Below, piece by piece: positions 1-8,047 of a stretch of DNA of 64,000 nucleotides. Below the pieces are notes generated by a model. It was given only the letters and a program-made list of their open reading frames with translations. It had not been told where the DNA came from and did no database searches. Origin of the DNA: an uncultured Marvinbryantia sp. GTDB lineage: Bacteria > Bacillota > Clostridia > Lachnospirales > Lachnospiraceae. Made by a program: the position numbers and the translations under genes. The stretch spans positions 1-64,000 of the forward strand of contig NZ_CAJKOX010000003.1 of NCBI RefSeq assembly GCF_905201705.1, given 5' to 3'. The first letter of the stretch is position 1. Every line of letters starts with the position of its first letter.

Positions 1-632
1 TCTTCATGCGTCGTCAGCCGGATGACCGCGCTTCCCACCTTCGGGCGCGGAATAAAGCAGTTCGGCGGCACATTCGCCGCAATGTACGGATCGCAGTAAT
101 ACTGCACCGCCAGCGACAGCGCCCCGTAGTCCTTGCTGCCCGGCTGCGCCTGCATCCGCTGCGCCACCTCCTTCTGCACCATCACCGTGATGCTCTTCAC
201 CGGCACGTGCTGCTCCAAAAGCCCCATGATGATCGGCGTCGTAATATAATAAGGAAGGTTTGCCACCACCTTGATCGGCTTCCCGCCGTTCTTTTCCTCC
301 ACAAGCGCCGCAATATCCACCTTCAGAATATCCTCGTTTAAAATTTCCACATTCCCGTACCCGGCAAGCGTGTCCTGCAGGATTGGGATCAGCATTTTGT
401 CGATCTCCACGGCAAGTACCTTTCCCGCTGCCTCGGAGAGATACTGCGTCATCGTGCCGATGCCCGGTCCGATTTCCAGCACGAAATCCTCCTTCGTGAT
501 ATCGGCAGCCGCAATGATTTTATTTAATACATGCCCGTCGATCAGAAAATTCTGTCCGAATTTTTTCTGAAAGGCAAATTCATATTTCTGAATGACCTCA
601 ATCGTTTTCTGAGGATTTGAAAGTTTTTCCAT
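1..632 (-). CDS. rsmA: 16S rRNA (adenine1518/1519-N6)-dimethyltransferase, C-terminus cut off
   Basis: Dimethylates two adjacent adenines in the 3' terminal hairpin of 16S rRNA during small-subunit maturation, using S-adenosylmethionine. My translation of the minus strand gives a start MEKLSNPQKTIEVIQKYEF, then KKFGQNFL, the SAM-binding loop EIGPGIGTMTQYL (about residues 50-62) and the catalytic motif NLPYYITTPI (about 125-134), all hallmarks of the KsgA/RsmA family. About 210 codons lie in the window; family members are usually 270-295 residues, so the C-terminal domain lies beyond the left edge. The ATG at 632 has GGAG just upstream and begins 9 bp after the tatD stop, so the two are co-transcribed, an arrangement common in Firmicutes. 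Confidence 0.95.
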   Translation of the reverse strand, partial: MEKLSNPQKTIEVIQKYEFAFQKKFGQNFLIDGHVLNKIIAAADITKEDFVLEIGPGIGTMTQYLSEAAGKVLAVEIDKMLIPILQDTLAGYGNVEILNEDILKVDIAALVEEKNGGKPIKVVANLPYYITTPIIMGLLEQHVPVKSITVMVQKEVAQRMQAQPGSKDYGALSLAVQYYCDPYIAANVPPNCFIPRPKVGSAVIRLTTHE

Positions 633-641
633 AATGCTCCT

Positions 642-1415
642 TTACAGCCGGTATAATTTTTGCGCATTTTCCCAGGTCGCCTGCTCGACCTCCGCTGGCG
701 TCACGCCCTTTATTTGGGCAATTTCTTCTATTACATAAGGGATGTACAGCGAGCAGTTGCGCTTGCCGCGGTACGGAACCGGCGCCAGATACGGGCAGTC
801 TGTCTCCGTCACGATCCGCTCCAGCGGAATGTCCGCCGCCACCTCTTTGAGCACCCTGGCGTTTTTAAAGGTCACGACGCCGCCGATACCGATGTAATAT
901 CCCAGCTTTACATACTCGCGCGCCATCTCCACCGAACCGGAATAGCAGTGGATCACGCCTCCCGCAAAACCGGGCTTTGCGGCGTGCACCTCTTTCATGC
1001 AGTCGAAGGTATCCTTTGCCGCATCGCGGCTGTGTACGATGATCGGCTTCTCCATTTCCAGCGCAAGCTCCATCTGCGCGGCGAACCATTTTTTCTGTAT
1101 CTCGTGTGATTCCTTATCCCAGTAATAATCAAGTCCGATCTCGCCGACCGCCACCGCCTTCGGATGCGCCAGCATCTCACGCAGGCGCTGCATTTTTTCC
1201 TCATCCATCTCGCCCGCGTGATCCGGATGAATACCGATCGCCCCGTATACAAAATCGTATTTCTGCATCAGACGCCAGGATTCCTCCGCTCCGCGCATAC
1301 TCGCGCCCACGTTCACCACCGCCCCGATGCCCTGCCCCGGCAAACCTTCCAGCAGCGTCTCCCGGTCAATATCAAACGCCTCGTCATCATAATGTGCATG
1401 TGTATCGAAAATCAT
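642..1415 (-). CDS. tatD: TatD family metal-dependent hydrolase (3'-5' DNase type)
   Basis: A 257-residue TIM-barrel hydrolase, the normal length for TatD/YcfH proteins, which remove nucleotides from DNA or RNA ends and have been linked to DNA repair. The metal-binding N-terminal motif FDTHAHYD is present (residues 3-10), followed by the family signature EIGLDYYWD near residue 93, IVHSRDA near residue 126, HCYSGS near 157 and TETDCPYLAPVP near 204. It starts with ATG behind AAGGAGAAGG. It precedes rsmA by 9 bp in the same direction. No clear sigma-A promoter is visible upstream; the region contains a repeat element (1458-1568). Confidence 0.93.
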   Translation of the reverse strand: MIFDTHAHYDDEAFDIDRETLLEGLPGQGIGAVVNVGASMRGAEESWRLMQKYDFVYGAIGIHPDHAGEMDEEKMQRLREMLAHPKAVAVGEIGLDYYWDKESHEIQKKWFAAQMELALEMEKPIIVHSRDAAKDTFDCMKEVHAAKPGFAGGVIHCYSGSVEMAREYVKLGYYIGIGGVVTFKNARVLKEVAADIPLERIVTETDCPYLAPVPYRGKRNCSLYIPYVIEEIAQIKGVTPAEVEQATWENAQKLYRL

Positions 1416-1457
1416 TTTCCTTCTCCTTCATTTCAAAACCATGGGACGAGCCCTTTA

Positions 1458-1568
1458 AATATTTGTGACTACTCAGCCATGCGGCAAGTACCAGAAACGT
1501 CTGCTTACATGCAAGCATGACGCATCCGCTTCCGGCATTTACCGTATTACTGAATAGTTACAAATATT
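1458..1568. repeat. Small intergenic repeat with 19-bp terminal inverted repeats
   Basis: The ends 1458-1476 (aatatttgtgactactcag) and 1550-1568 are inverted repeats matching at 17 of 19 positions. The inside, 1478-1544, is similar to the reverse complement of 6519-6609, with nearly all differences being transitions. It lies between the divergent tatD and merR genes and has no coding potential. It is probably a non-autonomous mobile or REP-like element; the function is unknown. Confidence 0.6.
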
Positions 1569-1634
1569 CTACCATAGACGCTGCCCTTCTGAAAAGCATC
1601 TTTCCTTTTTTTTAAAAATAATATATACTTTGTA

Positions 1635-1665
1635 TTGACTTTCCCCCTTGTGGAAGGTGTAGGAT
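1635..1665 (+). promoter_or_regulatory. MerR-type promoter with 19-bp spacer
   Basis: A -35 box TTGACT (1635-1640) and a -10 box TAGGAT (1660-1665) are separated by 19 bp rather than 17. The spacer carries the imperfect dyad ctttcc/ggaagg. Overlong spacers with a dyad are the signature of promoters twisted into the active form by MerR regulators. It lies 19 bp upstream of the MerR gene start, so autoregulation is expected. Confidence 0.75.
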
Positions 1666-1684
1666 TTGAACAGGAGGTGGGGAT

Positions 1685-2332
1685 TTGAAGATTCAGCAGG
1701 TAGAGGAACTGGTGGGAATCACCAAAAAGAACATCCGTTTTTATGAGCATGAAGGGCTGCTGTCCCCGAAGCGCAGCGAAAACGGCTACCGCGATTATAC
1801 ACAGAAGGATGTGGAAACACTGAAAAAGATCAGGCTGCTAAGGAGCCTGTCGTTTCCTATCGAGGAAATACGGCGGCTGCAGGCAGGCGCGCTCACCATG
1901 GAGGACGGTGCGCGCCGTCAGATCATCGTGCTGGAGCGCGAGCAGGCGTCCCTGGAAAAAGCGCAGTGTCTCTGCCGGGAAATGCAGGAGCACGGCGAGA
2001 CGCTTGATACGCTGGACGCCGATCTGTATCTGGAAAAAATGAAACATATGGAAAAGGAGGGGGCTGTCTTTATGGATGTCAAAAAGCATGATCACCGTAA
2101 AGCTTACATCGCGCCCGTGGCTGCTTCCGTTATTGTTGTTCTCTTTATCGGAATCATTCTGTTTGCCATGATCGCAGAATCCATGAGGGAACATTTGTCC
2201 ACAGGCGAATTTTTGCTGATCGCGGCAGTGACGGCATTGCTGCTCGCCATTGTCATCGGCATACTGCTGGCGCTCTGGCAGCGCATCAAACAGATTAAAG
2301 GAGGAGAAGAGGATGCTGCTTCTAAATATTGA
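1685..2332 (+). CDS. MerR family regulator with C-terminal membrane segments
   Basis: The first 70 residues form a MerR winged helix (QQVEELVGITKKNIRFYEHEG, then the wing NGYRDYTQKDV). A helical dimerisation region follows to about residue 130. Residues about 140-165 and 175-200 are hydrophobic and look like two membrane helices, so this is a membrane-anchored MerR rather than a classic soluble sensor with an effector domain. No metal-binding cysteines of the MerR/CueR type are evident. The start is TTG behind AGGAGGTGG. The gene overlaps the next gene by 20 bp and probably controls it and the exporter at 2765-5180. The ligand is unknown. Confidence 0.85.
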   Translation: MKIQQVEELVGITKKNIRFYEHEGLLSPKRSENGYRDYTQKDVETLKKIRLLRSLSFPIEEIRRLQAGALTMEDGARRQIIVLEREQASLEKAQCLCREMQEHGETLDTLDADLYLEKMKHMEKEGAVFMDVKKHDHRKAYIAPVAASVIVVLFIGIILFAMIAESMREHLSTGEFLLIAAVTALLLAIVIGILLALWQRIKQIKGGEEDAASKY

Positions 2333-2630
2333 TTATATTCCCGGAAAGGAAATCGCCGAGGCGCTCGGCATTGCAAAAGGAAGCGTCGTCATGTCCAAAC
2401 ACCTTGGGAAGGATTTTATGGCGGGCATGAAAACCATCGTCGGCGGCGAAATTGAAAGCTACACAGAAATGCTGGACGGAGCGCGGAAAATCGCCATGAA
2501 ACGGATGGTGGAGGACGCGGAGGGCATGGGAGCCGACGCCGTCATCAACATCCGCTACGCTTCCTCCTCCGTTATGCAGGGCGCCGCCGAGGTGACCGCC
2601 TACGGAACCGCGGTGCGCGTAAAGGACTGA
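2313..2630 (+). CDS. YbjQ/UPF0145 family protein
   Basis: A 105-residue protein of the YbjQ family (heavy-metal-binding domain family by name; biochemical role poorly known). Typical features are the N-terminal IPGKEI, the central GGEIESYTEML and the C-terminal GADAVINIRYASS followed by VTAYGTAV. I chose ATG 2313 because GGAGGAGA lies just upstream and the length fits the family; a longer reading from 2250 would overlap merR far more. Translation is coupled to merR through the 20-bp overlap. Confidence 0.85.
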   Translation: MLLLNIDYIPGKEIAEALGIAKGSVVMSKHLGKDFMAGMKTIVGGEIESYTEMLDGARKIAMKRMVEDAEGMGADAVINIRYASSSVMQGAAEVTAYGTAVRVKD

Positions 2631-2764
2631 CGCTGCTTTACAGAAACCTACACAGAGCGCAGCACTTCACAGCACAGCGCATCGCATCGCATGGAACCCG
2701 GCTCATTGCCCGCGGAAGTGAGGCACTGCGCAGCTGATCATACTTACTCACAAGGAGATTCATC

Positions 2765-3493
2765 ATGATTACTCTTACAAACGTTTCCAAGACCTACGGA
2801 AACAGCAACATAAAAGCCGTGGACTCCCAGACATGGGAGGTCCCGGACGGCAAGATTACCGGCTTTATCGGACCGAACGGCGCCGGAAAATCGACCACAT
2901 TGAAAATGATCACCGGCATTGTGACGCCGGATGATGGAAGCATTGAAATTAACGGACACGATATCGTGAAGGATCCGATCGCGGCAAAAAAACAGTTCGG
3001 CTTCGTCTCGGATTCGCCGGATAAGTTTCTCCGGCTGAAGGGCATCGAGTATCTGCGCTTCTGCGCGGATGTCTATGAGGTTCCGGAGGCGCAGCGCAGA
3101 GAGCGGATTGATATGTTCGCCAGCCGCTTCGGTCTCACGGACGCCCTCTCCAGCCGGATTATGAGCTACTCGCACGGTATGCGCCAGAAGCTGATGGTCA
3201 TCGGCGCGCTTCTGCACAACCCGTCCGTCTGGATTCTGGATGAGCCGCTGACAGGACTTGACCCAGGCTCTTCCTTCGCGCTGAAGGAAATGATGCGCGA
3301 GCACGCTGCTGCCGGAAATTCTGTGCTTTTCTCCACGCATATTCTGGAAATCGCCGAACGGCTCTGCGATTATGTGGCGATTATCAATCACGGACGCATC
3401 GTGTTCCGGGGCACGCTGGAACAGCTCCGCGCCCGTTATTCCGGCGAAATGTCGCTGGAAAATATTTTCCTGGAGATGACCAGTCATGCGTAA
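2765..3493 (+). CDS. ABC-2 type exporter ATP-binding protein
   Basis: A 242-residue ATPase that would energise export by the membrane protein encoded next. Walker A GPNGAGKST lies at residues 36-44, the signature is the degenerate SYSHGMRQK (about 138-146), Walker B WILDEPLTGLD (about 157-167), and the switch histidine is in FSTHIL. The degenerate signature is typical of CcmA/EcsA-type subfamilies. It starts with ATG behind AAGGAG and overlaps the permease gene by 8 bp. The 134-bp gap after the YbjQ gene has no clear terminator, so read-through from the MerR promoter is likely. The substrate is unknown. Confidence 0.9.
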   Translation: MITLTNVSKTYGNSNIKAVDSQTWEVPDGKITGFIGPNGAGKSTTLKMITGIVTPDDGSIEINGHDIVKDPIAAKKQFGFVSDSPDKFLRLKGIEYLRFCADVYEVPEAQRRERIDMFASRFGLTDALSSRIMSYSHGMRQKLMVIGALLHNPSVWILDEPLTGLDPGSSFALKEMMREHAAAGNSVLFSTHILEIAERLCDYVAIINHGRIVFRGTLEQLRARYSGEMSLENIFLEMTSHA

Positions 3494-5180
3494 AGAATTA
3501 TTACTCACAAAAATCCTGTTAAAATGCGGAATGGGCAGTATGCTGCCCGCAGGAAAAAAGAAGCGGCAGATAATCGGACAGTGGGCGCTCTATCTGCTGA
3601 TTGCCGTCTGCATCGTGCCGCTGCTGGTTCTGCTTTACCAGTTTGGCAGAGCCATGTATCAGACGCTGTCTCCGCTGCGCCTGGAGTACCTTGCCTATGA
3701 CATCACGCTCCTGCTGCTCTCCCTTACCACGCTGATCTTGTCGCTGCCCTTTGCGATGTCCGTTTTATTTCTGGCAAAGGATATTGAATATCTTCTGCCG
3801 ATGCCGCTTTCCCCGTGGCAGATTGCGGGGGCAAAGCTCTGTACGGTGCTGCTGTACGAATATATCACCACCGCGGCTGTCGGAATCCCCATGCTTGCCG
3901 GAATCGGAACGGCGGCGCATCACGGCATTGCATATTTTCTTTTTGCTGCGCTCGTGCTGCTCGCACTCCCCATACTGCCGGTGATTTACGGATGCCTCCT
4001 CGGCGTTCTGATTCTGCCGCTCACCACAAAGCTGCGCCGCAAAGAGGCAGTCACAACGCTTTTTTCCATCCTGATTATCCTGCTCGCCAGCGGCGCAGGA
4101 CTTCTCTTCAGTTACTTTGGCGAGACGCTGGGCAGTCTGGATATCGCCGCCATTATCACCGGAAATAAGCAACTGCTCATCCAGGCGGAATACATCTTCC
4201 CGAATCTGCTGCTTGCCGGAAGGGCACTGAAAAGCACAGACCCGGCAATGCTGCTTCTCTACGTGCTGACTGCCGCGGCGGCAATCCTTGTTTTCCTGCT
4301 GGCAGGAAACCGGTTTTATCTGAAAGCGGTATCCGGCATGAACGAAGTTTCCCAGAAACGCGAAAAGCTCTCCGCTGCAGAGGAGATGCGCGCGCTGAAG
4401 ACTTCGGGCATTGTAAAGAGCTGCGCGCTCCGGGAGTGGAAGCTGCTGGTGCGCACGCCCGTGTATTTTCTGAACTGTGTGCTTTCCGCCTTTCTTGTGC
4501 CGGTCATCCTTCTGGTAGCGCTCATCGTTCCCCTGCTTGGGAACATGGAAGAGCTGCAGAAGTTCCTGCCTCAGGTGTCGCAGCTTTTTCAGATGTTCGG
4601 CACAGACCAGCTCTCCGGTGTGCTTATGCTAACTGTTTTCGCCCTCACGACGCTGTTCTGCACAATGAATCTGTCGGCTGCCACCTGCATTTCCCGCGAG
4701 GGAAGCAATTTTATCGAAATGAAATACATCCCGGTTCCCTATAAAAAGCAGCTCCAGGGAAAAATGCTCTGCGCCGTCAGCCTCAGCTTCGCGGCTACGC
4801 TGCCCTACACGTTTTTGCTTGTATTTGCAGGGGCGGCAATCTTAAAGACCCCGGTGTGGCTGCTCCTCCCGGCGCTTGCCATCAATGTTTTTACGGTATT
4901 TACCGTCAGCTATTTCCAGTTGCTCGGCGATCTCTGGAAGCCAAAGCTCTCCTGGACCAGCGAGCAGGCCGCCGTCAAACAGAATTTCATCGCCATGCTC
5001 ACCATGCTCGGCTCATTTTTGGTCTGCCTGCTGCTCGGACTTGGCTGCATCGGGCTTTATCTGCTGCGGATTCCCGTCTACGGAATCCTCGCCGCAGGAA
5101 TCATAGTCCTTGGCATACTTGCCTTCGGACTGCGCGCCTTCGCTTTCCGCTACGGAGAGCGGGCACTGGCAAAACTGTAA
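3486..5180 (+). CDS. ABC-2 type exporter membrane protein, 12 or so membrane helices
   Basis: A 564-residue integral membrane protein with about six hydrophobic helices in each half (first block about residues 30-260, second block about 320-555), separated by a charged cytoplasmic stretch around residue 275-310. It resembles the large permeases of bacitracin/EcsB-like ABC-2 exporters found in Firmicutes. It overlaps its ATPase gene by 8 bp, so the two subunits are translationally coupled. Drug, peptide or envelope substrate transport are all possible. Nothing in the sequence decides between them. Confidence 0.85.
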   Translation: MRKELLLTKILLKCGMGSMLPAGKKKRQIIGQWALYLLIAVCIVPLLVLLYQFGRAMYQTLSPLRLEYLAYDITLLLLSLTTLILSLPFAMSVLFLAKDIEYLLPMPLSPWQIAGAKLCTVLLYEYITTAAVGIPMLAGIGTAAHHGIAYFLFAALVLLALPILPVIYGCLLGVLILPLTTKLRRKEAVTTLFSILIILLASGAGLLFSYFGETLGSLDIAAIITGNKQLLIQAEYIFPNLLLAGRALKSTDPAMLLLYVLTAAAAILVFLLAGNRFYLKAVSGMNEVSQKREKLSAAEEMRALKTSGIVKSCALREWKLLVRTPVYFLNCVLSAFLVPVILLVALIVPLLGNMEELQKFLPQVSQLFQMFGTDQLSGVLMLTVFALTTLFCTMNLSAATCISREGSNFIEMKYIPVPYKKQLQGKMLCAVSLSFAATLPYTFLLVFAGAAILKTPVWLLLPALAINVFTVFTVSYFQLLGDLWKPKLSWTSEQAAVKQNFIAMLTMLGSFLVCLLLGLGCIGLYLLRIPVYGILAAGIIVLGILAFGLRAFAFRYGERALAKL

Positions 5181-5265
5181 TCAAATACTATTCCCCGCAA
5201 TAAGCTGCGTGATATCAGACCTGTACCGCAGCAGAACTGCGGGAATTTTCTCTCCGCTTATCTCC

Positions 5266-5304
5266 GGTCGGTACTAAACGTGTACCCTATGCAACCGACC
5301 TTTT
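5266..5304 (+). terminator. Probable intrinsic terminator after the ABC-2 exporter
   Basis: The arms ggtcggt (5266-5272) and accgacc (5294-5300) pair perfectly, with an inner ggtac/gtacc pair, and are followed by TTTT. The position 86 bp after the permease stop suits transcription termination of the merR operon. Confidence 0.55.
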
Positions 5305-5340
5305 AAAAGTGTAAAAATCAGTCACGCAGACATATCTCCC

Positions 5341-6306
5341 TCAGGTCGTTTTCATCTCCCGTTTCACACTTTCCAGCTCCCCGGACGTCATTTCAACAAG
5401 TCTGAGAATCTCCTCCTCCGGATATCTTCCCTCCAGCATGGCCCGCGCCATTCTTCTTTTCTCCTCCTGTCTGCCACGCCGTATCCCGCGCTTCATTCCG
5501 CTTTTTCTGCCATTTTCATATACAGCTTCCGAAAGATTACACATCAGATTTATCTCCCTTCTCATATCTGCGTCCATTTTTATATGAAATTTTTCTCGCA
5601 GCAGACGCTCTTTTTCTTTATAGGATTTCTTCCCGGACAGCAGGACATTCAGCATTTCCAGAAATACACTGTCTGTCTTCAGTTTTTCATTCAGTGTCAC
5701 AGTACAGAACGTTATTTTGGAATAGGCGCCCGGCTTATCCGGCTGCCAGCCCGCCACATCCCGCTTCGCAATAGAATACTCCGTCAGCGCATTTCCAATA
5801 TAGCGGGGCGCGTTCATACAGAGCCAGATAGAGCAGACTTTTTTTATCCCATTATAATTCGGTATGGAAAATTCCGTACCAAGCTGTTCAGAAATCATAC
5901 GCGACGCATAAAAAATCCCCCGTGTTACAATTTCATAGCCGCAGTAAAAGGACCTCTGCGCCTCTACATTGATAAGCATGCGTAGCCTTTTTCGTTTCTC
6001 CGGTACATACACAAAGAAACGGATATCATAATAAACCTCACCCTCTTCCGGTTCTTTACTCTCATTTTTGCTTCCCGAAATCCGCTCCGCCGCACTGCCT
6101 CCCGGATTTACCCGCACCGAAGAAATCTCCGGCTCCGCTTCAATACAACCGACAATTTTCTCTACGGAATATTCCCGGAATTCTTCCATCGTATACTTTA
6201 AAATCCATGCCAGAATTATTTTATGGCTCAATACCTTCTTGCACTGTGCATCATACTGCACTTTGGATCCCGCAAGAAACAATGTTCTTGCCAGCTCGTT
6301 TTTCAT
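5341..6306 (-). CDS. PD-(D/E)XK nuclease family transposase-like protein (Rpn type)
   Basis: A 321-residue protein of the large PD-(D/E)XK family annotated as putative transposases and related to RpnA, which promotes recombination by DNA cleavage. The nuclease core is visible: YYDIRFFVYVP with Asp94, and INVEAQ with Glu115 and Gln117 (the D...ExQ motif). The C-terminal 70 residues are charged helix, as usual. It starts with ATG behind GGAGG and has its own promoter at 6436-6464. Such genes are present in many copies in Lachnospiraceae and move frequently; no terminal repeats were seen flanking this one. Activity is inferred only. Confidence 0.85.
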   Translation of the reverse strand: MKNELARTLFLAGSKVQYDAQCKKVLSHKIILAWILKYTMEEFREYSVEKIVGCIEAEPEISSVRVNPGGSAAERISGSKNESKEPEEGEVYYDIRFFVYVPEKRKRLRMLINVEAQRSFYCGYEIVTRGIFYASRMISEQLGTEFSIPNYNGIKKVCSIWLCMNAPRYIGNALTEYSIAKRDVAGWQPDKPGAYSKITFCTVTLNEKLKTDSVFLEMLNVLLSGKKSYKEKERLLREKFHIKMDADMRREINLMCNLSEAVYENGRKSGMKRGIRRGRQEEKRRMARAMLEGRYPEEEILRLVEMTSGELESVKREMKTT

Positions 6307-6435
6307 AATCCTCCATTCCGGTGCGCGGAGGGTCCGGATGCATCACAACCAGACATTCCTGGTACCCGCCGCATTTCCTGTTGTATTCATTACTGAAATT
6401 TTGGCGAGACGCCAGATTTTCTGAAATGTGAAATC

Positions 6436-6464
6436 ATTATAGCATATCATTTTTTACATGTCAA
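6436..6464 (-). promoter_or_regulatory. Sigma-A promoter of the PD-(D/E)XK gene
   Basis: On the minus strand TTGACA (6459-6464) and TATAAT (6436-6441) are spaced by exactly 17 bp, both consensus. The start codon at 6306 lies about 125 nt downstream, leaving a fairly long leader in which I see no known element. Confidence 0.8.
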
Positions 6465-6518
6465 TATTTAAAAATATTTTTATAATATCTCTTACTATTT
6501 ATAATATTCTCGGTCATG

Positions 6519-6609
6519 CAACAAATATCAGAAACAAATGTGTCATGCCTTCGACGGGAAGCCAGTCCTTTAAAGCATGTAAGCAGATATTTCTGATATT
6601 TAACATATG
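6519..6609. repeat. Diverged copy of the repeat found at 1478-1544
   Basis: Read on the minus strand this region matches 1478-1544: both carry CAGAAA-N3-CTGCTTACATGC and then GCATGAC(A/G)CAT, and the differences outside a 25-nt loop insertion are almost all transitions. Inverted arms aaatatcagaaa (6523-6534) and tttctgatattt (6590-6601) also allow a large hairpin. The surrounding 6465-6670 is otherwise AT-rich non-coding DNA. Confidence 0.55.
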
Positions 6610-6670
6610 GCGTTTAGACAGAGGTCACAGACAGGAGCTGTCACTGGCAGCCTCTTTCAAATGCATGGCA

Positions 6671-6713
6671 ACAAAAGAGCCAGCCCGGACGACGTGAATC
6701 ATCCGGGTTGGCT
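6671..6713 (-). terminator. Terminator of the siderophore importer operon
   Basis: The arms 6702-6713 (tccgggttggct) and 6678-6689 pair over 12 bp with one G-T pair and a 12-nt loop; on the minus strand they are followed by CTTTTGTT. The site lies about 135 bp after the binding-protein stop at 6849. Confidence 0.7.
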
Positions 6714-6734
6714 GTGTCTGTTCTCATATTATAA

Positions 6735-6848
6735 CCGGGCATCTGCCCTGTGCTGTAAGCGTTCTGACAGGATAGTCAGGGTATCTGCCCCATGCTGCAG
6801 ATGTTCTGGTATCATCACCGGGTGCATCTGCCTTCTGCTGTCCGCGCC
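6735..6848. repeat. Three imperfect tandem repeats of about 41 bp
   Basis: Units begin at 6735, 6777 and 6818 and share the pattern gg(c/t)atctgcc(c/t)...tgctg. They lie between the binding-protein stop and its terminator, in the 3' untranslated region. I see no coding function. Confidence 0.45.
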
Positions 6849-8024
6849 TTAGTTCAGCAGCGCGCTCTCCAGGTCAGAAAGCATAACATCGAATGCTGTC
6901 ACGCCGCCCTCTGCGGTGTACCACACTGCCGGGTGCTCCAGAATGACAAGATTGCCGTTTTTGTATGCGTCTGTGCCCATTACCAGCTCATTTTCCATGA
7001 TTTCCTGTGCGAGCTGCGCGCCGTTTGTGCCGATAGCCGCATCGCGGTCCATTACGAAGATGTAATCCGGATTCAGCGATACGATCAGCTCGAAGGACGC
7101 CTCATTTCCGTGCGCGGATTCCGCTGCGCCGCCATTTCCCTGGGCAGCCGCCTCTGTAACCGCTTCGGTTGTGCCTTCCTGTGCCTCTGTTTCCGCTTCG
7201 GTTGCATTCTCCTGCACCTCTGTCGCTGCTTCCGTTGTACCTTCCTGTGCCTCGCCTGCTGCTTCCGCTGCACCTTCCTGCGCACCGGCATTTTCTCTGC
7301 CGCCGCCCTGTCCGCCGTTGCCGCCGCGTCCGCCGCCGCTGGATTCCGCAACGTCAGCGCAAAGGTTCTCAAAGCCGACCTCCACGCCGATAAGAGAGCA
7401 GCGTCCGCCGTTGCCGATTACATTAAAGCTGCCGCTGGTGCACATACCGATTACCGCGGTCTTTCCTTCCGCAAATTCATGCAGCGTAGCAATGCGCTCG
7501 TCAAATCCGGCAAATTTTTCTTCTATCTCAGCTTCCTTTCCGAAGATGGAGGCGATGGTCTGCGCATTCTGACGGGTGCTCTCCAGAAGTCCAATTTCTG
7601 TGTCGGTAGACAGATAAACGACCGGGGCAATCTCACTGAGTGCATCGTAGCTTGCCGACAGACGTCCGCCGATGAAAATGATATCCGGCTCGCACGCCAT
7701 GACCGCTTCCAGGTCCGCCTCTTTAATCGTGCCGAGATTTACGATTTCTTCGTTTTCCATATAGCTCTGCAGATAATCCAGAGAGGTGGAGGCAGAGCCG
7801 ACCACGCGGTCTCCCAGGTCCAGGTTATCCAGGATATCCAGCGCCGCCATATCCAGAATCGCGATGCGCTCCGGGTCATAGGGAACCGCCATCTCTGTTT
7901 TTTCACCTGCTCCGTTAAGGCAGGTAATCTCCACGGTCTCCGCCGAAGCGTCCGCCGCCTGGCAGCACGCCGCCGCACCAAATGCCATCATTGCTGTCAT
8001 AAGAATCGAAACTGCTTTTTTCAT
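6849..8024 (-). CDS. Ferric-siderophore ABC transporter substrate-binding protein with a low-complexity insert
   Basis: Captures an iron chelate outside the membrane and hands it to the permeases encoded upstream. The N-terminus is a signal peptide (MKKAVSILMTAMMAFGAAACC), perhaps a lipoprotein signal with Cys20 or Cys21, although the lipobox is weak. A class III binding fold follows: YDPERIAILDMAALDIL near residue 50, EPDIIFIGGR near 112, and SLNPDYIFVMDRD near 316. Residues 227-303 are an insert rich in Gly, Ala, Glu and Thr, containing near-repeats of AQEGTTEA, in the loop before HGNEASFE. It makes the protein 391 residues, compared with about 310-320 for YclQ/FatB relatives. It is the last gene of the operon. 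Confidence 0.9.
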   Translation of the reverse strand: MKKAVSILMTAMMAFGAAACCQAADASAETVEITCLNGAGEKTEMAVPYDPERIAILDMAALDILDNLDLGDRVVGSASTSLDYLQSYMENEEIVNLGTIKEADLEAVMACEPDIIFIGGRLSASYDALSEIAPVVYLSTDTEIGLLESTRQNAQTIASIFGKEAEIEEKFAGFDERIATLHEFAEGKTAVIGMCTSGSFNVIGNGGRCSLIGVEVGFENLCADVAESSGGGRGGNGGQGGGRENAGAQEGAAEAAGEAQEGTTEAATEVQENATEAETEAQEGTTEAVTEAAAQGNGGAAESAHGNEASFELIVSLNPDYIFVMDRDAAIGTNGAQLAQEIMENELVMGTDAYKNGNLVILEHPAVWYTAEGGVTAFDVMLSDLESALLN

Positions 8025-8047
8025 ATCGTTTTGCTCCTCCTTAAATT

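Noticed and set aside
2631..2764. Possible hairpin (2658-2670 with 2718-2730) between the YbjQ and ABC genes
   Set aside because: Pairing is 10 of 13 with no T-run; not convincing as a terminator.
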